Shown: positions 10,072 through 20,145, counted from the stretch's first letter. The stretch is 64,000 bases of DNA from an uncultured Ulvibacter sp. (GCA_938041335.1 CALIAF010000040.1:1-64000); one strand, 5' to 3'. Numbers and translations are program-made. The notes: generated by a model from the sequence alone, not told the origin.

Positions 10072-10088
10072 CCTCCGCGCAGGCGGAT
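10072..10088. repeat. Small GC-rich hairpin between murD and ftsW
   Basis: TCCGC-GCAG-GCGGA forms a perfect 5-bp stem with a 4-base loop in an otherwise AT-rich spacer. It stands out by composition. It could be a degenerate interspersed palindrome or an RNA processing element inside the dcw transcript; no T-run follows, so it is not an obvious terminator. Confidence 0.4.
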
Positions 10089-10130
10089 ATCCTTTTCATT
10101 GTTATTTTACTTTTTCTATTGTCCACTTCA

Positions 10131-10157
10131 TTGTCTTCGACAGGCTCAGACAGACAA
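10131..10157. repeat. Interspersed CTTCGACAGGCTCAG repeat copy
   Basis: The 15-mer CTTCGACAGGCTCAG at 10135-10149 recurs with one change, on the other strand, in the hairpin at 62612-62643 (CTTCGACAAGCTCAG). Flanking ATTGTCT and AGACAAT make an imperfect inverted repeat. It looks like a copy of a dispersed non-coding repeat inserted in the murD-ftsW gap. Confidence 0.5.
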
Positions 10158-10168
10158 TAGGCGTTTAA

Positions 10169-11503
10169 TTATAAATTTCTGACAGCCTCTTTAAACTGCC
10201 TTCCTCTATCCTCATAATTCTCAAACAAATCAAAACTTGCACACGCCGGGCTTAATAACACATTGTCATTACGTTCTGCCAATTTGTAGGCTATTTTTAC
10301 CGCCTCGCGCATACTTTTTGCTTCTACCATCATATCTACCACATTACCAAACTGGTTAATGATTTTTTCATTATCTACCCCTAAACAAATAATAGCTTTT
10401 ACTTTTTCATTTACTAGCGGTAACAGCTCTTCATATTTATTGCCTTTATCTACACCGCCAACAATCCAAACAGTTGGGCTTGTCATGCTATCAAGCGCAT
10501 AAAAGGTCGCATTTACGTTTGTGGCTTTACTGTCATTGATATACATCACATTCCCTATTTTCAAAACTTTTTCGAGACGGTGTTCTACACCTTGAAAGTT
10601 CTCTAGGCTTTCTCTTATCGTCGCCTTTCTTATTTTTAACAATGTGGCAACGGTGGCAGCTGCCATAGCGTTTTTAACATTGTGTTGTCCTTGTAATCCT
10701 AGAGTTGCTGTTGGCATAGTGAATGTTGTGTTATTAAATATTATTATTATTTGATTGTCTTTTATATAGGCACCTTCTTGTACTTCTTCTCGAAGCGAAA
10801 AAGGTAATTTTCTTGCTTTTATCTCATGGCTTTCAAGCCATCTTTTAATCTCTTTGTCATCTGCATCATAAATAAAATAGTCATCCTTCGTCTGGTTCAT
10901 CGTAATCCGAAACTTTGACGCGATGTACTTGTCATAATCATAGGCATATCGATCTAAATGATCTGGACTTAAATTTGTCAACACCGCAATATGAGGTGCA
11001 AACTTTTCAACGCCGTCTAACTGAAAACTACTTAGCTCGAGCACATAATTTTCATACTTCTCTTCGGAAACCTGCTCTGCAAAGCTTTTTCCTATGTTTC
11101 CTCCTAGTGCAACATTTAGTTCCTTCTTTAACAGCTCGTGAGTTAAAGAAGCCGTTGTTGTTTTACCATTACTCCCTGTTATCCCAACAATTGTTGCATT
11201 TGTATAAGCACTAGCAAATTCTATTTCTGAAATAATCTGCACTTCAGCCGCTTTCAGTTGCTTTATAATGGGTGCCGTATCGGGAATTCCTGGGCTCTTC
11301 ATTACCACGTCTGCTTCCAAAATTTTTGATGCCGTGTGACCGCCGTCTTCAAATGCTATTTTATGATGTATAAGAACTTTCTTGTATTTTTCTTTAATAT
11401 TTCCGAAGTCTGAAACAAAAACCTCAAACCCTTTCTTCATTCCTAGAATGGCAGTTCCTACACCGCTTTCCCCTCCTCCAAGTATGACTAATCGTTTTCT
11501 CAT
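10169..11503 (-). CDS. murD: UDP-MurNAc-L-Ala--D-glutamate ligase
   Basis: Adds D-Glu to UDP-MurNAc-L-Ala. The 444-residue protein has an N-terminal nucleotide-binding GGGESGVGTA motif, the ATP loop GSNGKTTT, the central NLSPDHLDRY motif typical of MurD, and the C-terminal SPACASFDLFENYEDRG segment. Length and domain order are normal. It lies 34 bases downstream of mraY. Confidence 0.97.
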   Translation of the reverse strand: MRKRLVILGGGESGVGTAILGMKKGFEVFVSDFGNIKEKYKKVLIHHKIAFEDGGHTASKILEADVVMKSPGIPDTAPIIKQLKAAEVQIISEIEFASAYTNATIVGITGSNGKTTTASLTHELLKKELNVALGGNIGKSFAEQVSEEKYENYVLELSSFQLDGVEKFAPHIAVLTNLSPDHLDRYAYDYDKYIASKFRITMNQTKDDYFIYDADDKEIKRWLESHEIKARKLPFSLREEVQEGAYIKDNQIIIIFNNTTFTMPTATLGLQGQHNVKNAMAAATVATLLKIRKATIRESLENFQGVEHRLEKVLKIGNVMYINDSKATNVNATFYALDSMTSPTVWIVGGVDKGNKYEELLPLVNEKVKAIICLGVDNEKIINQFGNVVDMMVEAKSMREAVKIAYKLAERNDNVLLSPACASFDLFENYEDRGRQFKEAVRNL

Positions 11504-11537
11504 TTATCTCTCTCAAAGACGCAAAGGCGTCAAGCTT

Positions 11538-12770
11538 TTATCTTATTTTTAATGTTACAATAGTCAGTATCGCCAAGAAAATCCCAACAATCCAAAACCG
11601 TGTTACTATCTTACTCTCATGAAATCCTTTTACCTGATAATGATGGTGCAATGGTGACATTCTAAAAATGCGTCTTCCTGTACCATATTTTTTTCTGGTG
11701 TATTTAAACCAGCTCACTTGCATGATTACAGATAGATTCTCCATCAAGAAAATCCCGCATAGCAATGGAATTAAAAGCTCTTTTCTAATTATGATTGCGA
11801 TTACGGCGATAATCCCACCAATAGTTAAACTCCCTGTATCTCCCATAAAAACTTGTGCTGGGAAGGCATTGTACCAAAGAAACCCAATAAGCGCCCCCAC
11901 AAAGGCCATAATAAAAATGGTCACCTCCCCTGTATTCGGGATGTACATGACATTGAGATAATCTGAGAAAACCAGATTACCAGAAACCCAAGCAAAAAGC
12001 GCCAGCGTGACCGCTATAATAGCAGAGGTGCCCGCCGCAAGGCCATCAATACCATCCGTTAAATTTGCCCCATTAGAAACGGCAGTGATAATGATTATCA
12101 CAATTGGTATAAAAATTAACCAGATGTACTCTTTATAATTATCGCCAGCCCAGGTGATGAGCGACTCATAATTAAACTCGTTTTCTTTTACGAAGGGGAT
12201 GGTTGTTAAGAGCGTTTTTTCGGCTGGGAAAAATTCACGTGGGGAGTTCTGAGTTATTAATTCTGTGGAATTTACAGGGTTTATCTTTTCACGTTTAACG
12301 GTAACATCTGGATGAAAAAACATAATGGCGCCCACAAAAATGCCAAGACCAACTTGCCCTAACACCTTAAACTTACCAGGCAGTCCAGCCTTATCTTGTT
12401 TAAACTTTTTTAAGCAATCATCTAAAAAACCAATTGCGCCCATCCATAAGGTGGTTACGATGAGCATAATCACATAAATGTTTTCAAGTTTAGCAATTAA
12501 CAATACAGGTATTAATGTGGCTAGAATTATTATAATCCCACCCATAGTAGGCGTTCCTGCTTTTTCATTTTGTCCTTCTAAACCAAGATCACGTATGCTC
12601 TCTCCCATCTGCTTTCGCTGAAGAATTCTAATAATCTTTTTACCAAATATGGTTGCAATTATAAGCGATAGTATAACCGCAATAGCGGCCCTAAAAGTGA
12701 TAAACTCATAGAGATACTCACCAGGAAACTGGTAATTATCAGATAAATATTCAAATAAATAATACAGCAT
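11538..12770 (-). CDS. mraY: Phospho-MurNAc-pentapeptide transferase MraY
   Basis: Integral membrane enzyme that transfers phospho-MurNAc-pentapeptide to undecaprenyl phosphate, making lipid I. Motifs are KAGTPTMGG near residue 70, the Mg-binding region [25 protein letters not shown], and the C-terminal MSPLHHHYQ loop. At 410 residues it is longer than E. coli MraY because of an extra stretch at about 155-205 between membrane helices. It follows murE by 2 bases. Confidence 0.97.
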   Translation of the reverse strand: MLYYLFEYLSDNYQFPGEYLYEFITFRAAIAVILSLIIATIFGKKIIRILQRKQMGESIRDLGLEGQNEKAGTPTMGGIIIILATLIPVLLIAKLENIYVIMLIVTTLWMGAIGFLDDCLKKFKQDKAGLPGKFKVLGQVGLGIFVGAIMFFHPDVTVKREKINPVNSTELITQNSPREFFPAEKTLLTTIPFVKENEFNYESLITWAGDNYKEYIWLIFIPIVIIIITAVSNGANLTDGIDGLAAGTSAIIAVTLALFAWVSGNLVFSDYLNVMYIPNTGEVTIFIMAFVGALIGFLWYNAFPAQVFMGDTGSLTIGGIIAVIAIIIRKELLIPLLCGIFLMENLSVIMQVSWFKYTRKKYGTGRRIFRMSPLHHHYQVKGFHESKIVTRFWIVGIFLAILTIVTLKIR

Positions 12771-12772
12771 AC

Positions 12773-14236
12773 TTATTTATTAAGTGCGGTTAATAGTTCT
12801 CTTACCATCTTAAAGTCATCAAAATCCGTTCGTTTTCCGTTGACCTCTTGATACGTCTCATGACCTTTACCCGCTATTAGTATAATGTCATTTTCATCGG
12901 CCATCTGGCAAGCTGTTTTTATAGCTTGTTTTCTATCTGCAATAGACAGTGTTTTTTTACAATCTATGGGCGCTACACCCGCTTCTATTTGCTCAATGAT
13001 TGTAGCAGGTTCTTCTGTTCTTGGATTGTCACTGGTGAAAATCGCTTTGGTACTTAGTTGCGCTGCAATTTTTCCCATTACAGGTCGCTTAGCTGCATCT
13101 CTATCACCTCCACAGCCCACAACTGTAATAAGTTGTTCGTTTCCTGTTCGTATCGTATTAATAGTCTCTAGTACATTTTTTAAAGCATCTGGAGTATGCG
13201 CATAATCCACAACCGCCGTCACCTTCTTGTCGGAAATCAAATATTGAAATCTCCCGTCTACACTCTCCAATGTGCTTAATAACTGTAGTGTTTCTAGGGT
13301 TTCTAGCCCTAATAATTCGGCCGTTGCATAAATTGCTAACACATTATACGCGTTGAAATTACCAATGAGTTTTACCCATAGTTCTTGTCCGTCCAATTTC
13401 AGCAGTAATCCTTGTAATTGATTTTCTAAGATTTGTGCTTTATGGTCCGCAATACTTTTTAAAGCATAGGTCACTTTTTTTGCCGCAGTATTTTGCAGCA
13501 TCACCATCCCATTTTTATCATCAACATTTACCAAGGCAAAAGCAGATTTAGGTAGGTCATCAAAAAATTTCTTTTTTACGTCGCGATACGCAGCAAAATC
13601 TTTGTGATAATCTAAATGATCGTGCGATAAGTTTGTGAAAATCCCACCAACGAAGGTGAGTCCTTCCGTGCGTTTTTGATGGATGCCATGAGAGCTTACT
13701 TCCATAAAGCAGTACGAAATTCCTGCATCTACCATCTCGCGCAAAAAACGATTGATAGCTAAGCTATCTGGCGTGGTGTGAGTTGCGTCATGCCGCGTTT
13801 TTCCCACCATTACTTTTACTGTTGATAAGAGTCCAGATTCATATCCTGCTGCCGTAAACAAGTTGTACAACAATGTAGCGATGGTTGTTTTTCCATTGGT
13901 GCCTGTTACCCCAATTAAACTCAATTGTGCAGAAGGATTACCATAATAGTTATCTGCCATAATAGCAAGCGCTTCTTGACTATCTTTTACTTGAATGTAT
14001 GTAATTCCGTTTACTATTTTAGAAGGGATAGTCTCACATATAATCGCTATTGCTCCTTGATCAATAGCTTTTTTAATAAACTCATGTCCATCACTTAGAC
14101 TCCCTCTAATAGCTACAAACACATCATCAAGACCTACTTTACGACTATCAAAATTGATATCGCGAATTGCCACAGAAGTATTGCCCTGTACGCCCTCAAG
14201 GGTAACCTTATACAATATGTCTTTTAAAATAATCAC
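12773..14236 (-). CDS. murE: UDP-MurNAc-tripeptide synthetase MurE (meso-DAP type)
   Basis: Adds the third residue of the stem peptide. The ATP loop is GTNGKTT, the middle domain carries [11 protein letters not shown], and the C-terminal domain has [10 protein letters not shown]. The DNPR motif is the established mark of enzymes that add meso-diaminopimelate rather than lysine, so the wall is probably DAP-type. The 487-residue length is normal. Its start overlaps the end of ftsI by 4 bases. Confidence 0.96.
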   Translation of the reverse strand: MIILKDILYKVTLEGVQGNTSVAIRDINFDSRKVGLDDVFVAIRGSLSDGHEFIKKAIDQGAIAIICETIPSKIVNGITYIQVKDSQEALAIMADNYYGNPSAQLSLIGVTGTNGKTTIATLLYNLFTAAGYESGLLSTVKVMVGKTRHDATHTTPDSLAINRFLREMVDAGISYCFMEVSSHGIHQKRTEGLTFVGGIFTNLSHDHLDYHKDFAAYRDVKKKFFDDLPKSAFALVNVDDKNGMVMLQNTAAKKVTYALKSIADHKAQILENQLQGLLLKLDGQELWVKLIGNFNAYNVLAIYATAELLGLETLETLQLLSTLESVDGRFQYLISDKKVTAVVDYAHTPDALKNVLETINTIRTGNEQLITVVGCGGDRDAAKRPVMGKIAAQLSTKAIFTSDNPRTEEPATIIEQIEAGVAPIDCKKTLSIADRKQAIKTACQMADENDIILIAGKGHETYQEVNGKRTDFDDFKMVRELLTALNK

Positions 14237-16233
14237 GATACCGTTAATGTTATTTGTGTTCCTATTTTTGGGGTTGAGCCCGCATTAATAGACTGGCTCC
14301 TTACGGTTCCAACACCATTTATCTTTACTTTGTATCCTAAATTTTCAAGTAATGAAACGGCATCCATTGCTGCCATTCCTTTTACATTAGGAACTTCTCT
14401 TTTAACTATGGAAGCTTTTTCAAAATATGCTTCGTAGTCTTGGATCATTTCTGGGTCACCAGCTTCTAGCTCATTTACTTCGTCTTTTAATGGACTGTCC
14501 GTATATATTTTTTGAGCAATTCTTTTAAAAACTGGACCTGTAACATCTGCTCCATAGTATCCTTTTGCTGTGCTTGGTTCATGGATCACGACGATGCAAG
14601 AATATTTAGGGTTTTCGGCAGGAAAATATCCCGAGAACGAAGACACATATTTCTTCTCCTTTAACCACTCTTCGTAGTTGGCATATTCTTTACGCGCCGT
14701 TCCTGTCTTTCCTGCCATAGAAAAATTTTCACTGTACAAGCTTTTCCCAGTTCCGCGCACCACTATATTTTTGAGTATTGCCCGTACTTGATCAATTGTA
14801 TTTTGAGATGCAATACGATTGTCTATTACTTCTGTTTCTTGCGTAAGTATTACTTCATTCCAAGCGCGTATTTCTTTTATAAACTGGGGTTTCACCATCT
14901 TGCCGTCATTAGCAAGTGCATTGTAAAAAGTGAGTATCTGTAAAGGTGTCATCTGCAAATTGTACCCATAAGCCATAGAAGGGAGCGCATTTCTACTCCA
15001 ATAATCGCTATCTAATTTATGAATTACAGGCATCCCTTCTCCTTTAATATCGACTCCAAGGGTGGTATCCATCTTCCATTCAATTAAATGGTCAAGAAAT
15101 TTTTGAGGCTGATCTTTATACGCTTCGTTTATCAACTTTGCGAAACCAATGTTTGAAGAAACCTCAAGTGCTCTCGCTGCAGAAATTTCCCCATAACCAT
15201 TACCACTATCAGTAATATCCCGACCATACATGCGTATTTTGCCATTTTTAGTATCTACAACTGTAGACGTATCGATCACTTTATCTTCAAGTGCAATGGT
15301 CATTGCCACCGTTTTAAATGTAGACCCGGGTTCAATAGATTCCCAAATAGCATAATTGCGACGTTCGTAATATTTTCCGTTTGTTCCTTTTCCGAGGTTC
15401 GAGACCGCCTTTATTTGCCCTGTTGCCACCTCCATCACAATAACACAACCGTGGTCTGCATCGTACTCTTCTAATTGTTTTAATAATGCATGATGCGCAA
15501 TGTCTTGCATATTTACATTGATGGTCGATATCACATCGTACCCATCTTGCGGCTCTACTTCATTCTCATCATAAACAGGTTTCCATCTTCCTTTAGATAT
15601 CTTTTGCTTGAGGCGCCTTCCGTTCTTACCACTTAAATATTCTTGATAAGCTCCTTCAAGGCCAATAGAGTAATAGCCTGGTTTTCCTTTATTCTCATTA
15701 CCCACAAGACGTTCAGCAATTTTTCCCATAGGATGCTCACGTACCGTTTTCTGTTCTGAAATAAAACCACCGCGATTAGGCCCTTTTCTAAATAAAGGCA
15801 TCTTTTTAACTTCTATGTATTGTGAATACCCTAAGTCACGTGCTACCAGTAAATATTGGTTTTTAGCTGTTCGTGCTTTTCTAAAAAGCTTTTGATAATA
15901 GGATTGAGGTTTTCCAAACATTTTACTCAGCTCCTTTGACAAAGGGACAAGGTTTTCATCAAAGTCCTCTTTTGAAACTGTAACCGCGTCAAAATGAATA
16001 TCATATTTTGGCACAGAACTAGCAAGTAGACTACCATCATCTGCATACACGTTACCGCGATTAGCAGGAATCTCTACATTCTTTGTGGTGTTTTCTGCTG
16101 CAATAGCCCGATATTTATCACCCTGAACAAACTGTATGTCTGCAAGCTTAATAGCAATTAGCACCGCCAAGAAGAACATAAAGCCGGCGACGAAGTAAAA
16201 GCGGTTTAATATGTTTTTTTCTGGTTTTGACAA
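14233..16233 (-). CDS. ftsI: Septal penicillin-binding protein FtsI (PBP3) with PASTA domain
   Basis: Class B transpeptidase that cross-links septal peptidoglycan. One membrane helix lies at about residues 12-33, followed by the dimerisation domain. The transpeptidase domain has the active-site STFK (304-307), SSN (359-361) and KTG (509-511), all intact. A C-terminal PASTA domain at about 605-666 begins VPNVKGMAAMDAVSLLENLG. PASTA domains are typical of Gram-positive PBPs but also common in Bacteroidota FtsI. Confidence 0.96.
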   Translation of the reverse strand: MSKPEKNILNRFYFVAGFMFFLAVLIAIKLADIQFVQGDKYRAIAAENTTKNVEIPANRGNVYADDGSLLASSVPKYDIHFDAVTVSKEDFDENLVPLSKELSKMFGKPQSYYQKLFRKARTAKNQYLLVARDLGYSQYIEVKKMPLFRKGPNRGGFISEQKTVREHPMGKIAERLVGNENKGKPGYYSIGLEGAYQEYLSGKNGRRLKQKISKGRWKPVYDENEVEPQDGYDVISTINVNMQDIAHHALLKQLEEYDADHGCVIVMEVATGQIKAVSNLGKGTNGKYYERRNYAIWESIEPGSTFKTVAMTIALEDKVIDTSTVVDTKNGKIRMYGRDITDSGNGYGEISAARALEVSSNIGFAKLINEAYKDQPQKFLDHLIEWKMDTTLGVDIKGEGMPVIHKLDSDYWSRNALPSMAYGYNLQMTPLQILTFYNALANDGKMVKPQFIKEIRAWNEVILTQETEVIDNRIASQNTIDQVRAILKNIVVRGTGKSLYSENFSMAGKTGTARKEYANYEEWLKEKKYVSSFSGYFPAENPKYSCIVVIHEPSTAKGYYGADVTGPVFKRIAQKIYTDSPLKDEVNELEAGDPEMIQDYEAYFEKASIVKREVPNVKGMAAMDAVSLLENLGYKVKINGVGTVRSQSINAGSTPKIGTQITLTVS

Positions 16234-16238
16234 GGCCG

Positions 16239-16556
16239 CTATTGTTGTTTAGTGATTTTAATTATTTGCGGAGGGGTTTCGCTAGGCTGTAATCCTCGTT
16301 GCGCCATCGCCGCTGTTATTTTACTTTCCATTTTTACCTGTGTGAGCTGCTTGCGCACATCTAGATATTCACTCTTCAACTCTTTTACTGTATTATTGAG
16401 TTGCGCAATACGATGCACTTTTTTATCTGCAATGTGTGAGCTAGCAATCATTATTAAGGCAAGCAGACTCAAAAAGATGATAAAACGCCAGTTGGCAAAA
16501 GCATCATCGCTTACCAAAAACTTCCCTTTGATTATATTATAAAAACCTTGCTTCAC
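16239..16556 (-). CDS. FtsL-like division protein
   Basis: A 105-residue bitopic protein with a cytoplasmic N-terminus, one membrane helix (about residues 25-44, FIIFLSLLALIMIASSHIAD) and a periplasmic coiled coil (LNNTVKELKSEYLDVRKQL). Sequence identity in this family is low. The assignment comes from topology and from its place between rsmH and ftsI, exactly where ftsL lies in dcw clusters. FtsL normally works with FtsB and FtsQ to activate FtsW/FtsI. Confidence 0.82.
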   Translation of the reverse strand: MKQGFYNIIKGKFLVSDDAFANWRFIIFLSLLALIMIASSHIADKKVHRIAQLNNTVKELKSEYLDVRKQLTQVKMESKITAAMAQRGLQPSETPPQIIKITKQQ

Positions 16557-16563
16557 TACTAGT

Positions 16564-17460
16564 CTATAATTTCTTTGCTATTCTCAATTTTGCACTTCTT
16601 GCACGATTGTTTTCTTTTATCTCTGCCGCATCGGGGATAATAAATTTCCCAATTGGCTTCATAGGCACCTCTACCCTACCAAACATATCTTTCTCCGGTT
16701 CACCCTCAAACATCCCGTTACGCATAAAGCGCTTTACTAATCGATCTTCCAGGCTGTGATAACTTATCACACTCAATCTTCCACCTACTGGCAATACTTC
16801 TAGTGATTGCTGCAGAAACTCTTTTATCACCTCAAGCTCTTGGTTTACCTCGATACGCACGGCTTGATATATTTGTGCCAAAATTTTATGTTCTCGGTGT
16901 TTCGGTAAAAACCTTGCAACCGCCTTCTTTAATTGATCACTAGTTTTAATTGGCTCTTCTTTTCGTGCCTCACAAATTACTTTTGCCATTCCTTTTGAAG
17001 CTCGTAACTCCCCATACTGAAACAAAACCGAAGCCAACTGGCTCTCCTCATAATTATTAACCACATCATAGGCAGAAAAGACACTTTCTTGATCCATCCT
17101 CATATCGAGTTCTGCTTCAAAGCGTGTAGAGAAACCTCTTTCTGCAACATCAAATTGATGGGACGAAACCCCAAAGTCTGCTAAAATTCCGTCTACTTGC
17201 TTGTGGCCATGAAAACGCAAAAAACGCTTTAGATATCTAAAATTTTCATTCACTAAAACAAACCTAGGGTCATCTATTGCATTCTCTAAAGCATCTTTGT
17301 CTTGATCAAAGGCAATCAACTTTCCTTGTGCCCCCAGTCTTTTTAAAATTTCTCTTGAATGACCACCGCCACCAAAAGTGACATCTACATAAACACCATC
17401 TGGTTTAATATCCAGACCATCTACCGTGGGATGCAAAAGAACGGGGTTATGATATTCCAT
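16564..17460 (-). CDS. rsmH: 16S rRNA (cytosine1402-N4)-methyltransferase RsmH
   Basis: SAM-dependent methyltransferase acting on the ribosomal P site (formerly MraW). The SAM-binding motif is DVTFGGGGHS, followed by ADFGVSSHQFD and the C-terminal VISYHSLEDRLVKR. The start is placed at MEYHNPVLL (17460), which matches the family; an alternative ATG three codons upstream (17469) is possible. Either way it overlaps the end of mraZ, so translation is coupled. Confidence 0.96.
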   Translation of the reverse strand: MEYHNPVLLHPTVDGLDIKPDGVYVDVTFGGGGHSREILKRLGAQGKLIAFDQDKDALENAIDDPRFVLVNENFRYLKRFLRFHGHKQVDGILADFGVSSHQFDVAERGFSTRFEAELDMRMDQESVFSAYDVVNNYEESQLASVLFQYGELRASKGMAKVICEARKEEPIKTSDQLKKAVARFLPKHREHKILAQIYQAVRIEVNQELEVIKEFLQQSLEVLPVGGRLSVISYHSLEDRLVKRFMRNGMFEGEPEKDMFGRVEVPMKPIGKFIIPDAAEIKENNRARSAKLRIAKKL

Positions 17461-17917
17461 CAACTTCATCTACATCTCCCATTACCTCTTCGGCTAGATC
17501 TGCAAAATCATTTGCAGCATCATCAATGGCTTGTTCGTATTTATCTTTATCCCAAATCTCAATAATATTAATTGCAGAAGAAACCACAACCTCTTTAGTA
17601 ATTCCAGCAAAAGACGCAAGATCTTGAGGCACATTTAATCTTCCTGTTGCATCGAGTTCTACGGTCTTTACTCCTGCCGTAAATCGACGAATGAAATCCA
17701 CATTTTTACGATTAAATCGATTGAGTTTATTCATTTTTCTCATCAGGCGATTCCACTCTTCCATGGGATACAACTCTAAACAAGGCTGAAACACGGCGCG
17801 TTTGATCACAAAACCTTGTGCCATTGCTGGAGCCAACTGCTTCTTCAAAGCGGAAGGCACCATTAGCCTCCCTTTTGCATCTGCCTTGCACTCGTATGTC
17901 CCTATTAAGTTGAGCAT
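17447..17917 (-). CDS. mraZ: Transcriptional regulator MraZ
   Basis: First gene of the dcw operon. MraZ is a DNA-binding repressor of its own operon in characterised bacteria. The protein has two AbrB/SpoVT-like repeats, each with its D-x-x-G-R core: KADAKGRLMVP and ELDATGRLNVP. The frame extends 28 codons further upstream, but family alignment and the -7 box at 17969-17976 fix the start at MLNLIGTYEC (17917), giving 156 residues. A MraZ box array lies about 70-115 bases upstream. Confidence 0.95.
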   Translation of the reverse strand: MLNLIGTYECKADAKGRLMVPSALKKQLAPAMAQGFVIKRAVFQPCLELYPMEEWNRLMRKMNKLNRFNRKNVDFIRRFTAGVKTVELDATGRLNVPQDLASFAGITKEVVVSSAINIIEIWDKDKYEQAIDDAANDFADLAEEVMGDVDEVDGIS

Positions 17918-17968
17918 GAATTGTTTCTGAAATATTTTGAACCCGAAAAATGATGCTTCGAGAAGGAA

Positions 17969-17976
17969 CAAATCTA
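17969..17976 (-). promoter_or_regulatory. -7 element of the mraZ/dcw promoter
   Basis: Minus-strand TAGATTTG matches the Bacteroidota -7 consensus TAnnTTTG. It lies about 52 bases upstream of the mraZ ATG and directly downstream of the MraZ boxes, where a bound repressor would block the -33 region. Confidence 0.7.
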
Positions 17977-17985
17977 AATATATTT

Positions 17986-18032
17986 TCCCACTTTTTACCA
18001 CCTTTTACCACTTTGTTGATAAGTTTTACCAC
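17986..18032 (-). promoter_or_regulatory. MraZ box array (operator of the dcw operon)
   Basis: Read on the minus strand, GTGGTAAAAG, GTGGTAAAAA and GTGGGAAAAT stand in tandem at exact 10-bp spacing (TGG[T/G] cores at 18007-18010, 17997-18000 and 17987-17990). A fourth GTGGTAAAA has its core at 18028-18031, 21 bp from the next, which keeps near-helical phase. Known MraZ operators are TGGGN-type repeats with 10-bp period upstream of mraZ, so this is almost certainly the autoregulatory site. An extra half-turn copy is unusual. Confidence 0.82.
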
Positions 18033-18187
18033 CCTTACTGCTAAAAAGCGCTTTTAACGACGGCAATCATTTGACCCTCAACTAGGTTAGCAGGTTTTTA
18101 ACAATGGGTTTTTGAACGGTAAAAAAGGGTTGAAACAATTAATATTTCCGAAGCATTGAGAAGGAGGATAATTGAGTAAAAAAAGTG

Positions 18188-18195
18188 TATTTTTG
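18188..18195 (+). promoter_or_regulatory. -7 promoter element for the alpha/beta hydrolase gene
   Basis: TATTTTTG fits TAnnTTTG and ends 21 bases before the ATG at 18217. This supports the shorter hydrolase start, since a longer frame starting at 18172 would begin upstream of the promoter. Confidence 0.55.
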
Positions 18196-18216
18196 TTTAC
18201 AACACTAACCACGTTT

Positions 18217-18981
18217 ATGGAGAACCAACTTAAGACTGAAGGAAAATTTAGCTACGTAGAGACTGGAGAAGGGACACCTATCATCATACTACACGGTCTT
18301 ATGGGTGGGTTGAGCAACTTTGATGGGATGACTAATTTTTTTCCTGAAAAAGGATATAAAGTATTAATGCCAGAACTGCCTTTGTATTCGTTGCCCATTC
18401 TTAAAACTAACGTTAAAGAGTTTGCTAAATATTTAAAGCAGTTTATTGACCATAAAAAATTCAAAGAGGTAATCCTTGTCGGAAACTCCCTTGGGGGGCA
18501 TATAGCGCTATTATTTAACAAGCTATATCCAGAATATGTAAAAGCACTGGTTATCACAGGAAGTAGCGGCCTATATGAAAGCGCGATGGGCGAGAGCTAC
18601 CCAAAACGTGGCGACAAAGAATATATAAGGAAAAAGACAGAGAATGTGTTTTATGATCCAAAAATTGCCACTCCAGAATTATTAGAAGACGTTTATGATA
18701 CTATAAACGATAGATCAAAATTGATACGTACACTGTCTATTGCAAAAAGTGCTATTCGTCATAATATGGCAAAAGATTTACCAGAAATGATAGCACCTAC
18801 TTGCATTATTTGGGGTAAAAATGATAGTGTCACTCCTCCTAAGGTAGGTGAAGAATTTGATCAATTACTGCCTGATAGTGAACTTTTCTGGATAGACAAA
18901 TGTGGTCACGCGGCAATGATGGAACACCCGGATCGCTTTAATGAGATTCTTATTGCGTGGTTGGAAAAACGAGGGTTTTAA
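18217..18981 (+). CDS. Alpha/beta fold hydrolase
   Basis: A 254-residue soluble hydrolase of unknown substrate. The fold is clear: oxyanion segment ILHGLMGG, nucleophile elbow GNSLGG (Ser nucleophile), acidic residue in WGKNDSVTPP and catalytic His in CGHAAMMEHP. There is no signal peptide. The frame opens 45 bases earlier at a TTG, but the ATG at 18217 gives a normal N-terminus (MENQLKTEGKFSYVETG) and follows a -7 box. It is transcribed divergently from mraZ and precedes engB. Orthologues often stand next to engB in Flavobacteriia, as I recall. Confidence 0.85.
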   Translation: MENQLKTEGKFSYVETGEGTPIIILHGLMGGLSNFDGMTNFFPEKGYKVLMPELPLYSLPILKTNVKEFAKYLKQFIDHKKFKEVILVGNSLGGHIALLFNKLYPEYVKALVITGSSGLYESAMGESYPKRGDKEYIRKKTENVFYDPKIATPELLEDVYDTINDRSKLIRTLSIAKSAIRHNMAKDLPEMIAPTCIIWGKNDSVTPPKVGEEFDQLLPDSELFWIDKCGHAAMMEHPDRFNEILIAWLEKRGF

Positions 18982-19088
18982 TTGATTCCTTGCTTCTAAC
19001 TACCATACTTTTACTTAAGCAGTTTCAATTCGAACTTCTTTTCTGTTTGTTCTTTTCTCTTTATTCCTACTCTTAAGATTATTCTAAA

Positions 19089-19096
19089 TACCTTTG
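19089..19096 (+). promoter_or_regulatory. -7 promoter element for engB
   Basis: TACCTTTG matches TAnnTTTG and lies 25 bases before the engB ATG at 19121. It supports the ATG over a TTG at 19094 that falls inside the promoter. Confidence 0.55.
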
Positions 19097-19120
19097 CAAT
19101 CCGCAAAAGGAACACCTATC

Positions 19121-19720
19121 ATGAAAATAAAGTCTGCAGAGTTTATAATGAGCAACAGTGAAGTTGCAAAATGTCCAAAAGGGCAAATGCCAGAATATGC
19201 TTTTATAGGTCGTAGTAACGTAGGGAAATCTTCGCTTATTAATATGCTAATGGATCGAAAGAACCTAGCAAAGACATCCGGACGCCCTGGAAAAACACAA
19301 CTCATTAACCACTTCACCATAAATAAAAACTGGTTCCTAGTAGATTTACCAGGATATGGCTATGCGCGGGTTTCTAAAAAAGCAAAGAAAACCTTTCAGC
19401 GTTTTATTACAGATTATTTTGAGAAGCGTGAACAGTTGATGCTCGCTTTTGTATTGGTAGATTGTCGTCACGAACCGCAACCTATCGACCAAGAGTTTAT
19501 GGAATATCTGGGAGAACACGGCATTCCTTTTCACATTATTTTCACTAAGGCAGATAAATTGAAACCTGGCGCTTTAGAACGAAATTTAAAAGCTTACGAA
19601 ACCAAGATGCTAGAAACTTGGGAAGTAATGCCTAAAAGCTTTGTAACCTCTGCTAGTAATTATGTGGGACGCGATGAAGTGTTGGCCTATATTGATGAGC
19701 TGAATAACGGGGAATTTTAG
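19121..19720 (+). CDS. engB: Ribosome biogenesis GTP-binding protein EngB/YsxC
   Basis: TRAFAC-class GTPase needed for 50S subunit assembly. The 199-residue protein has all G motifs: P-loop [10 protein letters not shown]2 region [10 protein letters not shown]3 DLPGYG, G4 TKAD and G5-like TSAS. The start is placed at [11 protein letters not shown] (19121). An upstream in-frame TTG would lie in the promoter. Confidence 0.95.
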   Translation: MKIKSAEFIMSNSEVAKCPKGQMPEYAFIGRSNVGKSSLINMLMDRKNLAKTSGRPGKTQLINHFTINKNWFLVDLPGYGYARVSKKAKKTFQRFITDYFEKREQLMLAFVLVDCRHEPQPIDQEFMEYLGEHGIPFHIIFTKADKLKPGALERNLKAYETKMLETWEVMPKSFVTSASNYVGRDEVLAYIDELNNGEF

Positions 19721-19779
19721 TAATAAAAGTTAAATTAACATCCCTAAAAACATAGATATTAATAAACAAAGAGATAGCA

Positions 19780-20145
19780 TTGCTTAAAAAAATTCAAATC
19801 CTGTTATCAATTTTAATATTCATTTTAAGCATGTTGGGTGGAATGAAATCTGACTTTAACATTGTTTTTACAGCGCTATTATTAGTCTGTGCGGTTTTTT
19901 CGACAATAATTAATCTCCTGTACAAAACCTACATCAAATTTTCAGAAAAAATTATTGGAGGATACGTTGTAAATAATATTGAAGTTCTATATGGTATAAT
20001 TGTATTTGCCATTGGTTTATACTCCTTACATTTTGAAATAAGAAACGATGGTTTGTCTAAAACTTTTACCAATTTTTATTTCCTGTCTATTCCTCTCACC
20101 TACTTAATACTATTGATTAAGGTAAAAAAAGCAGTTCAAAATTAA
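19780..20145 (+). CDS. Hypothetical small membrane protein
   Basis: A 121-residue protein that is mostly membrane: four hydrophobic stretches at about residues 5-22, 27-46, 62-82 and 95-115, with few charges between them. The start is a TTG preceded by no clear signal. I recognise no family. It stands alone between engB and the gldBC cluster, convergent with the latter, and could be a lineage-specific gene. Confidence 0.5.
   Translation: MLKKIQILLSILIFILSMLGGMKSDFNIVFTALLLVCAVFSTIINLLYKTYIKFSEKIIGGYVVNNIEVLYGIIVFAIGLYSLHFEIRNDGLSKTFTNFYFLSIPLTYLILLIKVKKAVQN

Noticed and set aside
17727-18032. 101-residue frame overlapping mraZ
   Set aside because: It lies in a different frame of the mraZ gene, runs through the MraZ boxes and promoter, and has arbitrary composition.
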